DNA from: Prorocentrum cordatum
Lineage: Eukaryota > Sar > Dinophyceae > Prorocentrales > Prorocentraceae
Assembly (NCBI GenBank): GCA_963575745.1
Contig: CAUYUJ010010458.1
Location: 139,623-203,622, forward strand
Reading direction: 5' to 3'
Length of the DNA: 64,000 bases
This document shows positions 9,980 to 19,600 of this stretch, piece by piece. A model generated the notes under the pieces. That model was not told the origin of the DNA. It did not search any database and saw only the letters and a list, made by a program, of their open reading frames with translations. The translations under genes and the position numbers were made by a program. Every line of letters starts with the position of its first letter. Position 1 is the first letter of the stretch.

Positions 9980-11050
9980 GCTTGGCCTGCTTGAACTCAT
10001 AGTTCCGTTATATTCAGGATCAGCTTCAGTTCTGGCAAGATACCGAAGCCCTCCTCGCCCCACATCATTGTCCTGTTGCAAAACGGGTCTTCAACTGCCC
10101 CTCCAGGTCCAACTCGCAGTTGAGGTTTCACCTTGGATCGATCGGCCATGATCTCATCGAATGTGTCCAGCTCATCATAGGGCTCCACAACGAAGTAGCC
10201 CCCATGACCAGCACACAGAGAATCGACACCAGGGCTGTAATATAAGCAGCACACCGTCTTCAACTCCACATACCCGTTCTGCATGAAGTTGTCTCTCATC
10301 CCGCCTTGGAATAGCATCGACGCCCCTGGCGCCCCATACGTCGCCTTCTGTAGATTCCAAAGAATCCCATGTCTTCACTGCTCAGGTGGAGGCCAGCAAT
10401 ACTGTGGCTCCTTCAGCGAGGCGTGAAAGAAAGCAACTGATCTGCCGTAGAGCCCGAGGTTCTTCCTCCGACTCTCCTGTGGACTCAACGACGCTGCCTT
10501 CGAGATAACCATCTTCACCGCCCACAGCGCTGGTCTACCCGCGAAATTGGCGGGGCGGGGTCAGTCCCGTCACTATATCTCCTGTGGACGCATCGGCTTC
10601 TCACGATCCACTCGCTGTTCTGAAGATCGTACTTCTTGCTATCGATCCACTTGGTGCCAAACGGCTACATCCGCACCTCCAGCTGAACCCATTCGAACAC
10701 CTCGAACTCCTCCATGTTCTTCATCTCCTAGGTCCTCCCCTCTGTGACCATGTCCTTCGGTAGCTCATCACCTCTACACGTGTCCCTGTAGACTCCATTT
10801 CCCACCAGCTTCTCGTAATTCACTCTCGGCTCGATCCCCTCGCAGACGTGCCTGTCCTCCTCTCGCGTGATCGCCATCAGAATACCTACATCCATGTTCT
10901 GGTCCTCCCATGTTGGCGCGGTGGGTGCAACGTCTCCTCCAGCAACGATCGCCACCCCACTCATCTCCACGTCTTCCATCATCGGATCACGGCCAAAGTA
11001 ATGTCCCACCGGTGTTCTAGGTGCTCGTAGCCTTGCATCTACTAACATCG
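9980..11050 (-). pseudogene. Copia reverse transcriptase relic, catalytic Asp pair lost
   Basis: Minus-strand fragments include CCLYYSPGVDSLCAGHGGYF, VEPYDELDTFDEIMADRS and RVGPGG. In related dinoflagellate Copia proteins the motif after the large hydrophobic block is HGDDF, where DD binds the catalytic metals. Here it reads HGGYF (about 10197-10211), so the active site is gone. N-terminal pieces lie at 10728-11048 (ITREEDRHVCEG, VGNGVYRDTCRGDELPKDMV). Several frameshifts separate the pieces. Confidence 0.75.
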
Positions 11051-11069
11051 GTTCTTGTACCCGAGCTTC

Positions 11070-12210
11070 TTCAGGTGATACTGCTCATGCTGGTGGTTCC
11101 TGTTGAGCTCGTCCTGCGGCTTGATCTGGGTTCGGCTCGCCCTCGTCAAAGATCTTGGCGAACCTCGTCCCGCGCCTCGCGTTGAGAACAGCCGAGTTAC
11201 CCTTGCAGGCTGCACAGCCATCTGTTGGCCCATGCTCCTCGGTCAACGACTTCGTGATGTACCTCCTCCGTCGCCCTACCACGTTCTGGTCCTTCACCTC
11301 CAGGCCTCTCGGATTCCACGGTACACCAATGAACGTGCCGTATACCTCTTTGTTATGTTTGTCCCCGGCGCTCCTCAGTTTCATCGTCCTGGCATGCTCA
11401 ATCCCGCGGGCAGTACCTACGATGACCTCGTCGTTCTCGTCACGCCTGCCAAGAAAAATCCCTTCACTCCACATCGGTTCCATCGTCGAGTAGTCGTTCG
11501 CTTGGATCTTCTAGTCAATCGTCTCTCCAATCTTGCCAAGCTCCGAATTTTACTTTGCTTGTCCCCATAGTCCCCACGCTGTCCTGCCGTCCGTCTTGAT
11601 CGCAAACCTCGCAAGCAAGAACCCCACGTGTTAACCAGCCAGGGCATGACCAAACTCTTTGGACCGATCTTCAACGTCAGGTTGAGCTCCAGCTCGCTGT
11701 GTAGCGTCCGCAGTTAAGATTCCACGCGTTCCACGGCATTCTCGATCGCCCTTTTACTCTGGTGAGGAGCCTTCGGCGACTTCTCCACCTGCGTGCTGTG
11801 CTTTCTCCTGTTCTTGACCGCCGTGATCACCGCCTGCAACGATGCCTCCTGGTCATGATGTCGGCTGAGCCCCAAACGTCTATGTCGAACTCCACCGCTG
11901 ACTTGACATACTCGCTCGGTCCCTTGTGGACGACCATGATCGACGCTACGTGTCCTCAGGCTTCTGAACCATAACCAGGATCGTCACCATCTCCGTTTCC
12001 AACTCGGTGTTCACGAAACAGTCGCCCATGCTGATGATTGGCAGTGTTTGCGCCTCCGCTGGATTTGCCGCCTAATTAGCCTCCGCTTTGCCGCGCCCCC
12101 ATAAGCACCATCTGCACCAGTCTCTGAACGGCACGTGCGTGCGCTCGTGCATGGCAATCTCCTCAGCGGTCGGTTTGTATCTATTATTATTTGTTTTCGG
12201 TCGCTGGACC
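11070..12210 (-). pseudogene. Copia integrase relic
   Basis: Read on the minus strand, the order is a zinc-binding-like end (HVPFRDWCRWCLWGRGKAE, about 12095-12155), then ILVMVQKPED, DQEASLQAVITAVKNRRKHS (second catalytic Asp) and SPKAPHQSKRAIENAVERVE (catalytic Glu). The C-terminal block follows, with PMWSEGIFLGRRDENDEVIV at about 11420-11480. The DDE-type integrase inserts the cDNA. The first Asp block is disrupted (ISMGDCF), and at least four frameshifts and one stop interrupt the domain. Confidence 0.82.
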
Positions 12211-12449
12211 TCGTCACAATCTTCCGCCTGAGGCAGGCATTTCTTCTCCACCCAGTTCGACCTGCATTCAACTCCTTGCTCACTACGGCTCCGCCTTGAT
12301 CATCAAATCAAACTCCCTGCGAACCCTTCGTAATGTCACTCACCGCAATGATTGTCGTGTGAACGTCTCGTACATAAGCTAACCTTGTACTGGTTGACCC
12401 GGGTCTGCAATTTGCATACATATTGTCTTAAAACCGTCAGCATAGATTC

Positions 12450-12960
12450 AGGCACCATCAGCTTGTCGCAGAGGTGGTCCATCTCCTTCTTGTGGAATCT
12501 GCGCATGAATCGACTATCACCTCGATCTTCCCGTCATCTGTCCGCGAGCCCTGCTCGTCAATTGGAATCAGGTAGCTCTCGTCATTCTTGTCCTTGTCGT
12601 TGTTGGACTCCTCACCGTGGTCCTTCTCCTCGTCCTCGCTGTCGCCCATGGCTCTCATGAAGATGTAGCCCTCCTCGGCATAGTAGTAGTCGTGACCCAA
12701 CTTCATGTGTCCGTCCTTGCCCTTGTCAGCTGGTTGATCCCGTCGCGACTTGTCTGCTTGATCTTGGTTTTTGTTGTTCCCTTTGCTTATCTTGCGCAGG
12801 TATTCCTTCGTGATGTTGCCGTCCTCCATGTCTTGCGTAGCTTTCCTGCGCTCCATCAGCTTGTGACCCTTCTTCCTGCAGCACTCGCACGGCATACTCG
12901 TGGTGGATGTGTCGTTTTTGTTGCCTCTCGCATTCGCAAGGGCTTCGCCCCCTGCCGCCG
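12450..12960 (-). pseudogene. Copia gag zinc knuckle and start of protease
   Basis: The minus-strand frame 12895-12458 begins with CECCRKKGHKLMERRKAT, a CCHC-type zinc knuckle with the last Cys replaced (usually GHxxxxC). An acidic linker follows, then IEVIVDSCADS, which resembles the aspartic protease start (DSGA or DSCA). The linker carries a DKGKDGHMKLGH segment. The protease is then lost in a frameshift. The knuckle normally packages genomic RNA. Confidence 0.72.
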
Positions 12961-13129
12961 GCCCCGTCTTTCGGATAATGGGCTACGCAAGAGCATGAGG
13001 CCTCGGCGCCGCCGTGAAGCAGCATCGGCAGGAGAAATTGAGATTATGATCATATTGTTGAACTCAGTGTTACATTTTGAACCTGCCCCATATGCCGTGC
13101 ACTGAGGTTTCCCATAGAATTTCGGACAT

Positions 13130-13690
13130 GTGGCAAATCCCATTGGTTTTTCGACCCTGACCCTGCTGACCTGCGTGAGGGGTGCCGCCGAATTTCAGAA
13201 ATGTGGCAAATCCCATTGGTTTTTCTACCCTGACCCCGCCGATCTGCGTGAGAGGTGCCGCCGAATTTCAGAAGGAAAATCCCATTGGCTTTTCGACCCT
13301 GACTCCGCCGATCTGCACGAGGGGTGCCGCCGAATTTCAGAAATATGGCAAATCCCATAGGCTTTTCGACCCTGACCCGCCGATCTGCCGCAGGGACGCC
13401 GCCGAATGTAACAAGTGTGGCAAATCCTATAGGTTGTTCGACCCTGACTCCGCCGATCTGCACGAAGGGTGCCGCCGATTTTCAGACATGTAGCCAATTC
13501 CATTGGTTTTTTCGACCCTGACCCCGCCGATCTGCGCGAGGGGTGCCGCCGAATTTCAGAAATGTGGCAAATCCCATTGGTTTTTGGACCCTGACCCCGC
13601 CGATCTGCGTGAGGGGTACCACCGAATTTCAGAAATGTGGCAAATCCCATGTTTTTGGACCCTGACCCCGCCGATCTGCGCGAGGGGTGT
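13130..13690. repeat. Eight-copy 73-bp tandem array
   Basis: The word TGGCAAATCCCATTGG (with variants) recurs at 13131, 13204, about 13275 (copy short by a few bases), 13346, 13418, 13491, 13565 and 13638. Each unit continues with TTTTTCGACCCTGACCCCGC and GGGTGCCGCCGAATTTCAG. Both strands give repetitive ORFs that should not be annotated as proteins. Confidence 0.95.
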
Positions 13691-13930
13691 CAAGGGTTTC
13701 TGGCTTCGGGGACGCGAATATTGCATGATTTGCAAGCGGTTGCGGCCTCGGTGACGCAAGCATTGCGTAAGTTACGATGGTTTATGGCTTCGGGGACACG
13801 AATATGGCGTATTTTGCAAGGGGTTATGGTTTCGGGGAGGCGAATACTTAGTAATTCACAAAGGTTTATGGCCTCGGGGACGCGAACATTGTATAATTTA
13901 CTAGGGTGAATGGCCTCGGGGCGCGAATTT
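13690..13930. repeat. Six-copy 42-43-bp tandem array
   Basis: The core GGCTTCGGGGACGCGAAT (or GGCCTCGGGG) recurs at about 13704, 13747, 13790, 13832, 13873 and 13915, separated by AT-richer spacers such as TTGTATAATTTAC. It follows the 73-bp array without a gap but has an unrelated unit. Confidence 0.9.
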
Positions 13931-13956
13931 TATATATTTGTTCATGTCCCACGCCC

Positions 13957-13974
13957 CCCCCCCCCCCCCCCCAG
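13957..13974. repeat. C homopolymer tract
   Basis: About 17 consecutive C residues just after the 42-bp array. Confidence 0.9.
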
Positions 13975-14187
13975 GAATTCAGAGCACGCGACCCGGGCGC
14001 TGTAATCCGGACGCTTTTCGGCTCCCCCCCTTCGCGCTTTCAGTAACAATTAACCGTCGGAAGCAGAAAGTGGAACTATCACATTGGAAGCTGGAAACTG
14101 GAACTGGCGCAGGGAACAGCAAACCTTTGCCCTACAGCCTTGTGACCCCGCAAGGGGGCTGGCGGATTTGTCATACTCTTTTCCTTA

Positions 14188-14865
14188 TTGCAGGCCCTCG
14201 ACTGGGTCCGTCAGTTGCAAAATGACTTGCAGTATGTGGGGAAGAATGGACCAGCCTTCTCCGTACTGCCTGAGCCACTCCTCCATGCCGATGTTTGGCA
14301 TGAGTTTATCTTGCATGATTTGAATGCGTGGAGGGAACTAGTGTTGCGGATATTTGTTCACACTTCCGTCTGTGATTCGTCGTCGTCGTTGATGTCGTCG
14401 TCCGAGCAAGGTTAGACAGTTGCAGCATTCCCTTTTGTTTGCGGTCTCTGCTCTGAGCGCCCTGCCCTCCTCACGAGTAAGGCGCGCAAGATGCATCAGA
14501 GAATGAAGCATCAGCTCAGATGTCCAGCACGTTTGTATATCGACGAGCGTGGAGTATGCCCCGTGTGCAAGACAGATTTCAAGCAGAGGCTTCGATGCAT
14601 CGCACATCGGTATGACAGCAGGCGCCAGCGTTGTTGGAACCAGATGATGCAGGCGCCTCCACCTCCCCTCCCGCCAGAGAGAGTGGTTGCCCTCGACCTC
14701 GCCGACCGCGAGGCGCGTCGCGCCGCTCGGCGAGGAGGCCACACCCACCCGCTCGCCGTCTTGAGCGCATGCACGCACGAGGTTAAGTGCATGAGTTGTG
14801 CACGCATGCGTTGTGCACCTGAGTGGAACTGCTTGAGACACCCCTGGGGTAGCCTTGCCGAATAA
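14188..14865 (+). pseudogene. LINE-like 3' ORF tail with a zinc-finger motif
   Basis: On the plus strand, opposite to the host Copia element, one frame reads ALDWVRQLQNDLQYVGKNG, then HADVWHEFILHDLNAWRELV. After a shift it reads ERGVCPVCKTDFKQRLRCIA and HRYDSRRQRCW (about 14545-14640). A CxxC finger with a trailing H and C plus Trp-rich helices is typical of the C-terminal tail of dinoflagellate non-LTR ORFs, by my recollection of that family. No reverse transcriptase is left upstream, which fits a 5'-truncated insertion. Confidence 0.5.
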
Positions 14866-14869
14866 TTGG

Positions 14870-15760
14870 ATTTCTTGCTTGCCCTTGCCGTCCTTACCTT
14901 CGCCTCCGAACGCGAGAGCGTCTAAGTCCATCGGGGCTGGACCGCTCAATGCCAGCGCCGCCTGCTTCGATCTCAATTAGTTCAGCACCTCACCCCTCAC
15001 CAGCGCGCACAATGCGAACCGAGTAGCGTTCAACATGAGAAGCTCTCTCAGCTTCTGCGGCATCAGCCGAGCACTCAGCGCCGACTTCGTGATCGAATGC
15101 ATGGCTCTCTCGCCCGTCTGCTCCTCCTTTCTCTGCACCAACGTCTCCCACGACACGATACCCTTGATCGGATCGCTCTCCTGAGTAGTAGGGTACAGGA
15201 TCGGGTCCAACATGCCTGAGAATCTCGACGGGGCTTCCGGCTCAAACTCAACACACAATATTCCATGCTTCGAGTCCTCTTCCTGGGGGAAGGCTCTTGA
15301 CTGTGCCCTGTGTTTTGTCTTTGCATAATATCACCAGGATGTAGTACAGGTTGGAGTTCATTCGCTGGGCGTCATCGTCTAGCTCCTCGTGCGCGTAGCC
15401 CTCGGCGTCGATTCTGGAAGCGTCTCTCATCAACTCTGCCATGTGCGGGTCCACCGCCATGAGTAAGCCGTCTTCACGAAATTCCAGTTTTCCCAGGTGA
15501 CGCCATCCTTGTATTTGGCATGCTCGTCTTACGCACCTGAGATACCTCTCTGGCTTGCCTAGCAGCTTCGTGTCCACCAACGATTCTGGATGGATCTGGG
15601 CTCGTGCCTCTTCGACAGGTCTATCAACTGCTGCGACTGCTGCTCCTTCTGCTGCTGCTGCTGGTCTGGCATTGTCTCGGGTTTGTCTCTCCAGCTCATG
15701 TATCTGATTCCTCTGCTGAACCACCCCTTCCATCGCCACTGTTCTCTGCAACAGCTCCTC
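14870..15760 (-). pseudogene. Copia gag, N-terminal part
   Basis: Three minus-strand frames join to give a gag-like protein. The first (15751-15248) has a coiled Gln/Arg/Glu-rich start, then DTKLLGKPERYLRCVRRACQ and HMAELMRDASRIDAEGYAHE. The second (15258-14977) has FEPEAPSRFSGMLDPILYPT and MPQKLRELLMLNATRF. The last (from 14976) has SGPAPMDLDALAFGGEGKD, a gag linker motif familiar from dinoflagellate Copia elements, ending in a Lys/Gly-rich stretch. It forms the capsid in an active element. It is broken between segments and then interrupted by the inserted block. Confidence 0.75.
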
Positions 15761-15813
15761 TGCTGTGGCAATCGCGGCGTGCGAGAACGAGAGCCTGACC
15801 GTGTGACAGACCA

Positions 15814-15826
15814 GGCTCTGCTACCA
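15814..15826 (-). promoter_or_regulatory. Primer-binding site of the Copia element
   Basis: Immediately inside the 5' LTR the minus strand reads TGGTAGCAGAGCC. This matches the well-known initiator-tRNA-Met primer site of Copia elements (TGGTATCAGAGC) with one substitution. It fixes the element's orientation and its 5' LTR boundary. Confidence 0.88.
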
Positions 15827-15914
15827 TGCAGAAGGGCTGTAGCCCTGGATTCCTTCTCTTTGGGCCAAACATCAACAGTTCTGAGTGTAAGCTCTGACGT
15901 CGTGAAACCCTGCA
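15827..15914 (-). repeat. 5' LTR (right end on the plus strand), 88 bp
   Basis: It runs from TGCAGAAGGG to CCCTGCA and pairs with 8336-8422. It is bounded by the primer-binding site on one side and the GTTTC duplication on the other. Confidence 0.92.
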
Positions 15915-15919
15915 GTTTC
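15915..15919. repeat. Target-site duplication, right copy (GTTTC)
   Basis: Identical to 8331-8335 and directly abutting the LTR. Confidence 0.9.
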
Positions 15920-16224
15920 GTTAGGAATCTCCGCCAGCACATCTAGCAACGATTCCCAGGCGAATTGTCCTCACCCAGGAAGTGTTAGGACATATAGTGA
16001 CACAAAGGGCAGCCGCCCCATTACTTGCACATCCCCCAGTGGGTTGCAGGGCCTCCGATAGAGGCGCCGCAGTGGCGCTTATGATTGGCGCCTGAGTTTT
16101 GCGTCACAGCGCCTAGGCGCGAAGCAACCAGCAGTCAACCATGAAGCTATGAAGGCTTTCTCTTCTTGTGAACGTATTGGAGCTCACTTGGAACGTTGTT
16201 GGAGATGTTTGAGGCCGCAGCGGC

Positions 16225-16530
16225 GCTTCCGTGCAGCCATCTTGGGGTCGGGGCATTCCTGAGCCGATCCGGAAGACCATCGATCAAGCAAGGGGGGCGT
16301 ATCATCGGGGCCCCCATGCCGGAGACCGACAAATTGTTCTTGGGTGCCCTCTTGGGGCTCTCTTGGGCTGTGTCTGCATGCCTTTAGGGCTGTCTCGGAG
16401 CCATTCTGGGCCCGTCTTGGGGCTCTCTTGTACCATCATGGGGCCACCTTGAAGCTTCAAGGTTGAGAAGCCGATGAGAAGCGAAAAGGCGATAAGTCCA
16501 AAAACATTTGAGCCAAATTGCAAGCGTTTG
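16225..16530 (+). repeat. Foldback-family repeat fragment
   Basis: CTCTTGGGGCTCTCTTGGGC-type words are followed by a module GAAGCGAAAAGGCGATAAG, then TCCAAAAACATTT. The copy at 53980-54265 has the equivalent module (GGCGAAAAAGCGAGAAAGG, then CAAAAACATT). A half copy without the opposite arm. Confidence 0.72.
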
Positions 16531-16539
16531 AAAAGCTCA

Positions 16540-17815
16540 TACGGGGCACAACAGGAAGAACTGCTGCTTGAGCCGCTTGTTGTTGATGCTGTTGATTGCC
16601 GTCGTTCGCGACTGCTTGATGCTCCTTGGTGTTGTTTGTTGTTGCTTTGTGTTGCGCGCTCTTGTTTCTGGAGACTGCTGCGTCATACGTTCACTCCCAC
16701 GCGAAGAATACGAGGCGCATCACAGTCAGCACTTGGGTTACACCCAGCATGAGGACTCTTGTGTCGAGGACTTCAAAGTACCAGAGTTCACGACTCAGCA
16801 TGAAGAGTTCAAGCCGTTGCACCACAGGTTCACAGTGTACATGCACAAACGGTCAAGGTTAATGGCAATGACTCGTTGTCACGCTGGAGGCTTCCTGGGG
16901 GATGCCTAGGAGCTGCACTGCAAGCAGTTCGGTCAAGCGGTAATGTTGCCCGGGCATCAGTGGAATGTCACACATACTTTAAGCAGGCACAAGAGGAATA
17001 TGAGCCATGCAAGGACGCATGCTGCAGAGACATCAGGACGGTTACGAAGTGTAGTCAGCGTCTTCTTTGATCACTGGTCATACACCATACGATTATGGTT
17101 GCACTAAACGACCTCAGGCGCATCGCATTCATCACATGTGTAGTAGCAGGACTGCAAGGATTCGGCACTCAGCACTTAGAGTGTTTTGTCAGGAGTAGCA
17201 CGCCCCACAGACATGCACACCATCAGAAAGCATGACAGTGACACAGCACGCGTCCCCGTGCGCTCGCCTCCAAGTGGCGGTGGTTGCTCAAACTGCCAGT
17301 GCGACGTTAAGGGCATGGTCAAGAAGAGCCAGGAGCGGGCACGACCAAGCAAACGGATGGTTCTACGGGTCGGCCCATCAGGGCGATGGTGGTTTCCCGT
17401 GCGTTGGAATGACGGGCTTTCTCGTGGGGTCCAGCGTGATGGTATCAGTGTTATCGGACGTCATGTCATCAATTGAAGTATGGCCACAAACGTCTTGCCG
17501 TCTCCGGCATGCCTGGCAGACTACACGAGGGTCAGTTTCCTTCTCACTCGCTTCCTTTCGATCTCGTTCGTTTCGTTGGCTTCCTTCCTCCCTCTTCCCC
17601 TCTGGCTTGCCGCTGTGCGTTTTGTTTTGCATCCTCTTGGCGGCCGTTTGGGCTGCGCGGGGACATTCGCACTGCGCCGTCGCCCCTCTTCTTCCCGTTC
17701 TTCTTCTTTCCTCCTCCCCCCTCCCGCGCTTTGTGCGACACGCCGGCGTCCACCCGGCAATGCCTCTGTCCACCTAGCTGTTTTGGCGTTGACCCTCTAG
17801 TAGGGTAATCCACAG
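16540..17815. other. Unassigned region with a pyrimidine-rich stretch
   Basis: Short plus-strand ORFs (for example 16568-16909 and 17186-17476) show no domain I recognise. 17535-17780 is pyrimidine-rich and could be an intron, since a possible ATG-led segment (MATNVLPSPACLADYTR, from 17480) lies just before it. Confidence 0.35.
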
Positions 17816-17965
17816 GTGCCGCCTCAGCCGTTCTGTGCAGACTTTGTTGGCGCCGTCCGAGGCCCTTGGAACCACACCAGAGGACTCATTTACCAGATTC
17901 TCTTGGCAGCCGGAATGTGGATCATTTCAGGCATTCAAAATTTTCCGGCCATTCGCTACGCGGGG
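17816..17965 (+). CDS. Weak exon-like segment with a hydrophobic stretch
   Basis: A plus-strand frame reads VPPQPFCADFVGAVRGPWNH, then TRGLIYQILLAAGMWIISGI and QNFPAIRYAGT. Its composition is normal and it has one likely membrane helix, between a CAG-ending pyrimidine-rich stretch and a poly-A tract. It could be a last exon, or part of a retroposed transcript given the poly-A run. The family was not recognised. Confidence 0.28.
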
Positions 17966-17968
17966 ACA

Positions 17969-18003
17969 AAAAAAAACAAAAAAAAAAAAAAAAAAAAAAA
18001 AAA
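17969..18003. repeat. Poly-A tract (about 35 nt, one C interruption)
   Basis: A run of A with a single C after the first eight or nine bases. The rest of the window has almost no A homopolymers, so it stands out. Consistent with a retroposed tail. Confidence 0.9.
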
Positions 18004-18019
18004 CGAGGGTCAGTCTCCC

Positions 18020-18540
18020 ACTCTTGGCACCAAGAGCAGCAGGTAAGGCGGAGCAAGAGGAGAAGGGAGAGGTGGAGGAGCCGCAAGGGGAGGCAAATGG
18101 GGAGATGGATTCGTCAAAAGGATGATGCAAGGTGGAGGAGGCGAGAACGGGGACAGAAGGAGGACGAGAAGGCCCAGGGTGGGAACGAGGGCGGGGACGA
18201 ATGCGAAGAGGCAGGGGAACGAAAGAAGGAGCATCATCACCACCAACAGGAGATCAGGAGGAGAAGGAGGAGGCAGAAAAGGCGGAGAAACCTGAAAGAA
18301 ACAAGCACAATGACGAGGAGGAAGAGGTGGAGGGGAGGAGGAGGAGAAGGAGGAGGAGGAGGAGGAGAAGGAGGAGGAGGAAGAGCAAGAGGTGAAAGGA
18401 CAAGAGGGAGAAAGAGGAGGGGGCGGGAGGAGGAGGAAGGAGGAGGAGGAGGAGGAATAAGAGGTGAAGAAAGCATAGGGAGGATGGAGGGAGACGAGGG
18501 AAGTGGCAGGGGAAGCGGGAAACGGAGGAGGTAGGACGTG
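18020..18540. repeat. GGA/GAG-rich purine block
   Basis: Strongly strand-asymmetric purine DNA with degenerate GGA/GAG triplets, densest at 18325-18470. All long frames are Glu/Gly/Arg or Pro/Ser/Leu runs. Confidence 0.85.
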
Positions 18541-18679
18541 TGGGGTAGGAGGTAGGAAGGCGGAGGAGAAATCCCATCGAAGCCCTCACAAACCTTCTAA
18601 CTTCTCCTTCCTCAGACTCTCCTCCCTCCCTCCCCTCCCTCCACTCCTACGCTCCCTGCCTCCTCCCAGTGCTTCCCCC

Positions 18680-19065
18680 CTCGGCGACGACGACCGACAC
18701 GACGACGGCGACGACGACGACGATCGACGACCGACGACCGACGATCAACGACGACGATGAGGACGAAGATGACGAGGACGACGAAGTCGACGACGTCGGC
18801 GACGATGACGACGGCGACGGTAACGACGATAAGGACGACGCTCACCCGACCTCGCCCAGAGCGCGCTTCGGACCAGATCTCCGAGGTGGATCTGGTCGTG
18901 GCGACGAGGGCGCCCTCGGAGGTCCAGGAAACCCTAAAGCGTTCCCAAACCCCGACTTTCCTACTCGAACCACGATGACGATCTTCGTCGTCATCTTTTA
19001 CGACGACGACGACGACGACGACGGCCGAAGGCGACGACGACGTGCCTCCGAGGCGGCCAGCACCG
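18680..19065. repeat. GAC/CGA triplet-rich blocks
   Basis: 18685-18840 and 18975-19045 are degenerate GACGACGAC repeats. 18845-18970 between them is ordinary sequence with an Arg/Gly-rich frame and no recognised family. Confidence 0.85.
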
Positions 19066-19144
19066 CGTGCAGCGCGTCGCTTCGGGCGCGCGCGACGGCA
19101 CTGCGGCAAGGCGCGCGACCCGCCGCCGCTCCTGGGCGTCGTCG

Positions 19145-19330
19145 GCCCTCGTTGGTTGGTCGGTCGGTCGTCTGTCGTCGTTCGTTCGTCGTTTGTCCGT
19201 CGTCGGTCGTCGTCGATGAGGGGGGGAGGGAGCGGAGGAGGAGGAGGAGGAGGAGGAGGAGGAGGAGGAGGAGGAGGAGGACGAGGAAGGAGAGAGGAGG
19301 ACGGGGGAGGGGGCGGGAGGAGGCGGGGAG
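19145..19330. repeat. GTCG tetramer-like repeat followed by GGA microsatellite
   Basis: 19155-19215 has GGTCGGTCGGTCGTCTGTCG words and 19225-19285 is a GGA run. Similar GTCG words recur at 52900-53345. Confidence 0.85.
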
Positions 19331-19379
19331 GCGCCTGCCTCGGCCCGCGTGTTGCGGCCCCCGCGGGCGCGCCGTTGCG

Positions 19380-19600
19380 ATCGAGCCCTAGAGGCCCTGT
19401 GGACCTCGTGAGGGGTGTTTTGGAGAAAGCGGCCTCCTTGGAGATCCTGGGGGCACCTTGGGCCAGGGACACTTCTGGGAACATCCGACTGGTCGTTGTG
19501 GACCCTGCCCTCCTTGTCGTTTTGTGGGACTCCGGGGAGCTTCGAAAACATCGGGAGACCTCCGCAGGCCTCCTCCCGCTCAGCACAAGACAGTCGACTG
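19380..19600 (+). other. Possible coding relic beside a repeat copy
   Basis: One plus frame reads RGPVDLVRGVLEKAASLEIL, then GNIRLVVVDPALLVVLWDSG and ELRKHRETSAGLL, a normal-looking composition. It merges directly into the foldback-family repeat that starts near 19600, so it may be a fortuitous frame within that repeat. Confidence 0.22.

Larger units (their letters stand above)
12960..14865. mobile_element. Foreign block inserted in the Copia gag region
   Basis: Gag reads continuously up to about 14870 from the right and resumes with the zinc knuckle at about 12960. The interval holds a 73-bp array, a 42-bp array, a C17 tract and a plus-strand LINE-like tail. No single target duplication could be fixed for the whole block, so it may be more than one insertion plus tandem expansion. 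Confidence 0.6.
8331..15919 (-). mobile_element. Copia-type LTR retrotransposon, complete but inactivated, with nested insertions
   Basis: The ends are defined by 87-bp (8336-8422) and 88-bp (15827-15914) direct repeats that begin TG and end CA, flanked by the 5-bp duplication GTTTC (8331-8335 and 15915-15919). A primer-binding site and a polypurine tract lie in the expected places for minus-strand orientation. Protein fragments follow the Copia order from right to left: gag, zinc knuckle and protease start, integrase, reverse transcriptase, RNase H, then a tail with a membrane segment. The LTRs differ at about a dozen positions plus one indel, and the proteins are split by frameshifts, so the insertion is old and non-autonomous. 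About 1.9 kb (roughly 12960-14865) is foreign sequence inside gag. LTRs this short are unusual. Confidence 0.93.

Noticed and set aside
13130-13930. Possible CRISPR array (regular repeats)
   Set aside because: The 73-bp and 42-bp units are tandem copies without unique spacers, lie inside a transposon in eukaryotic DNA, and have no cas genes nearby.
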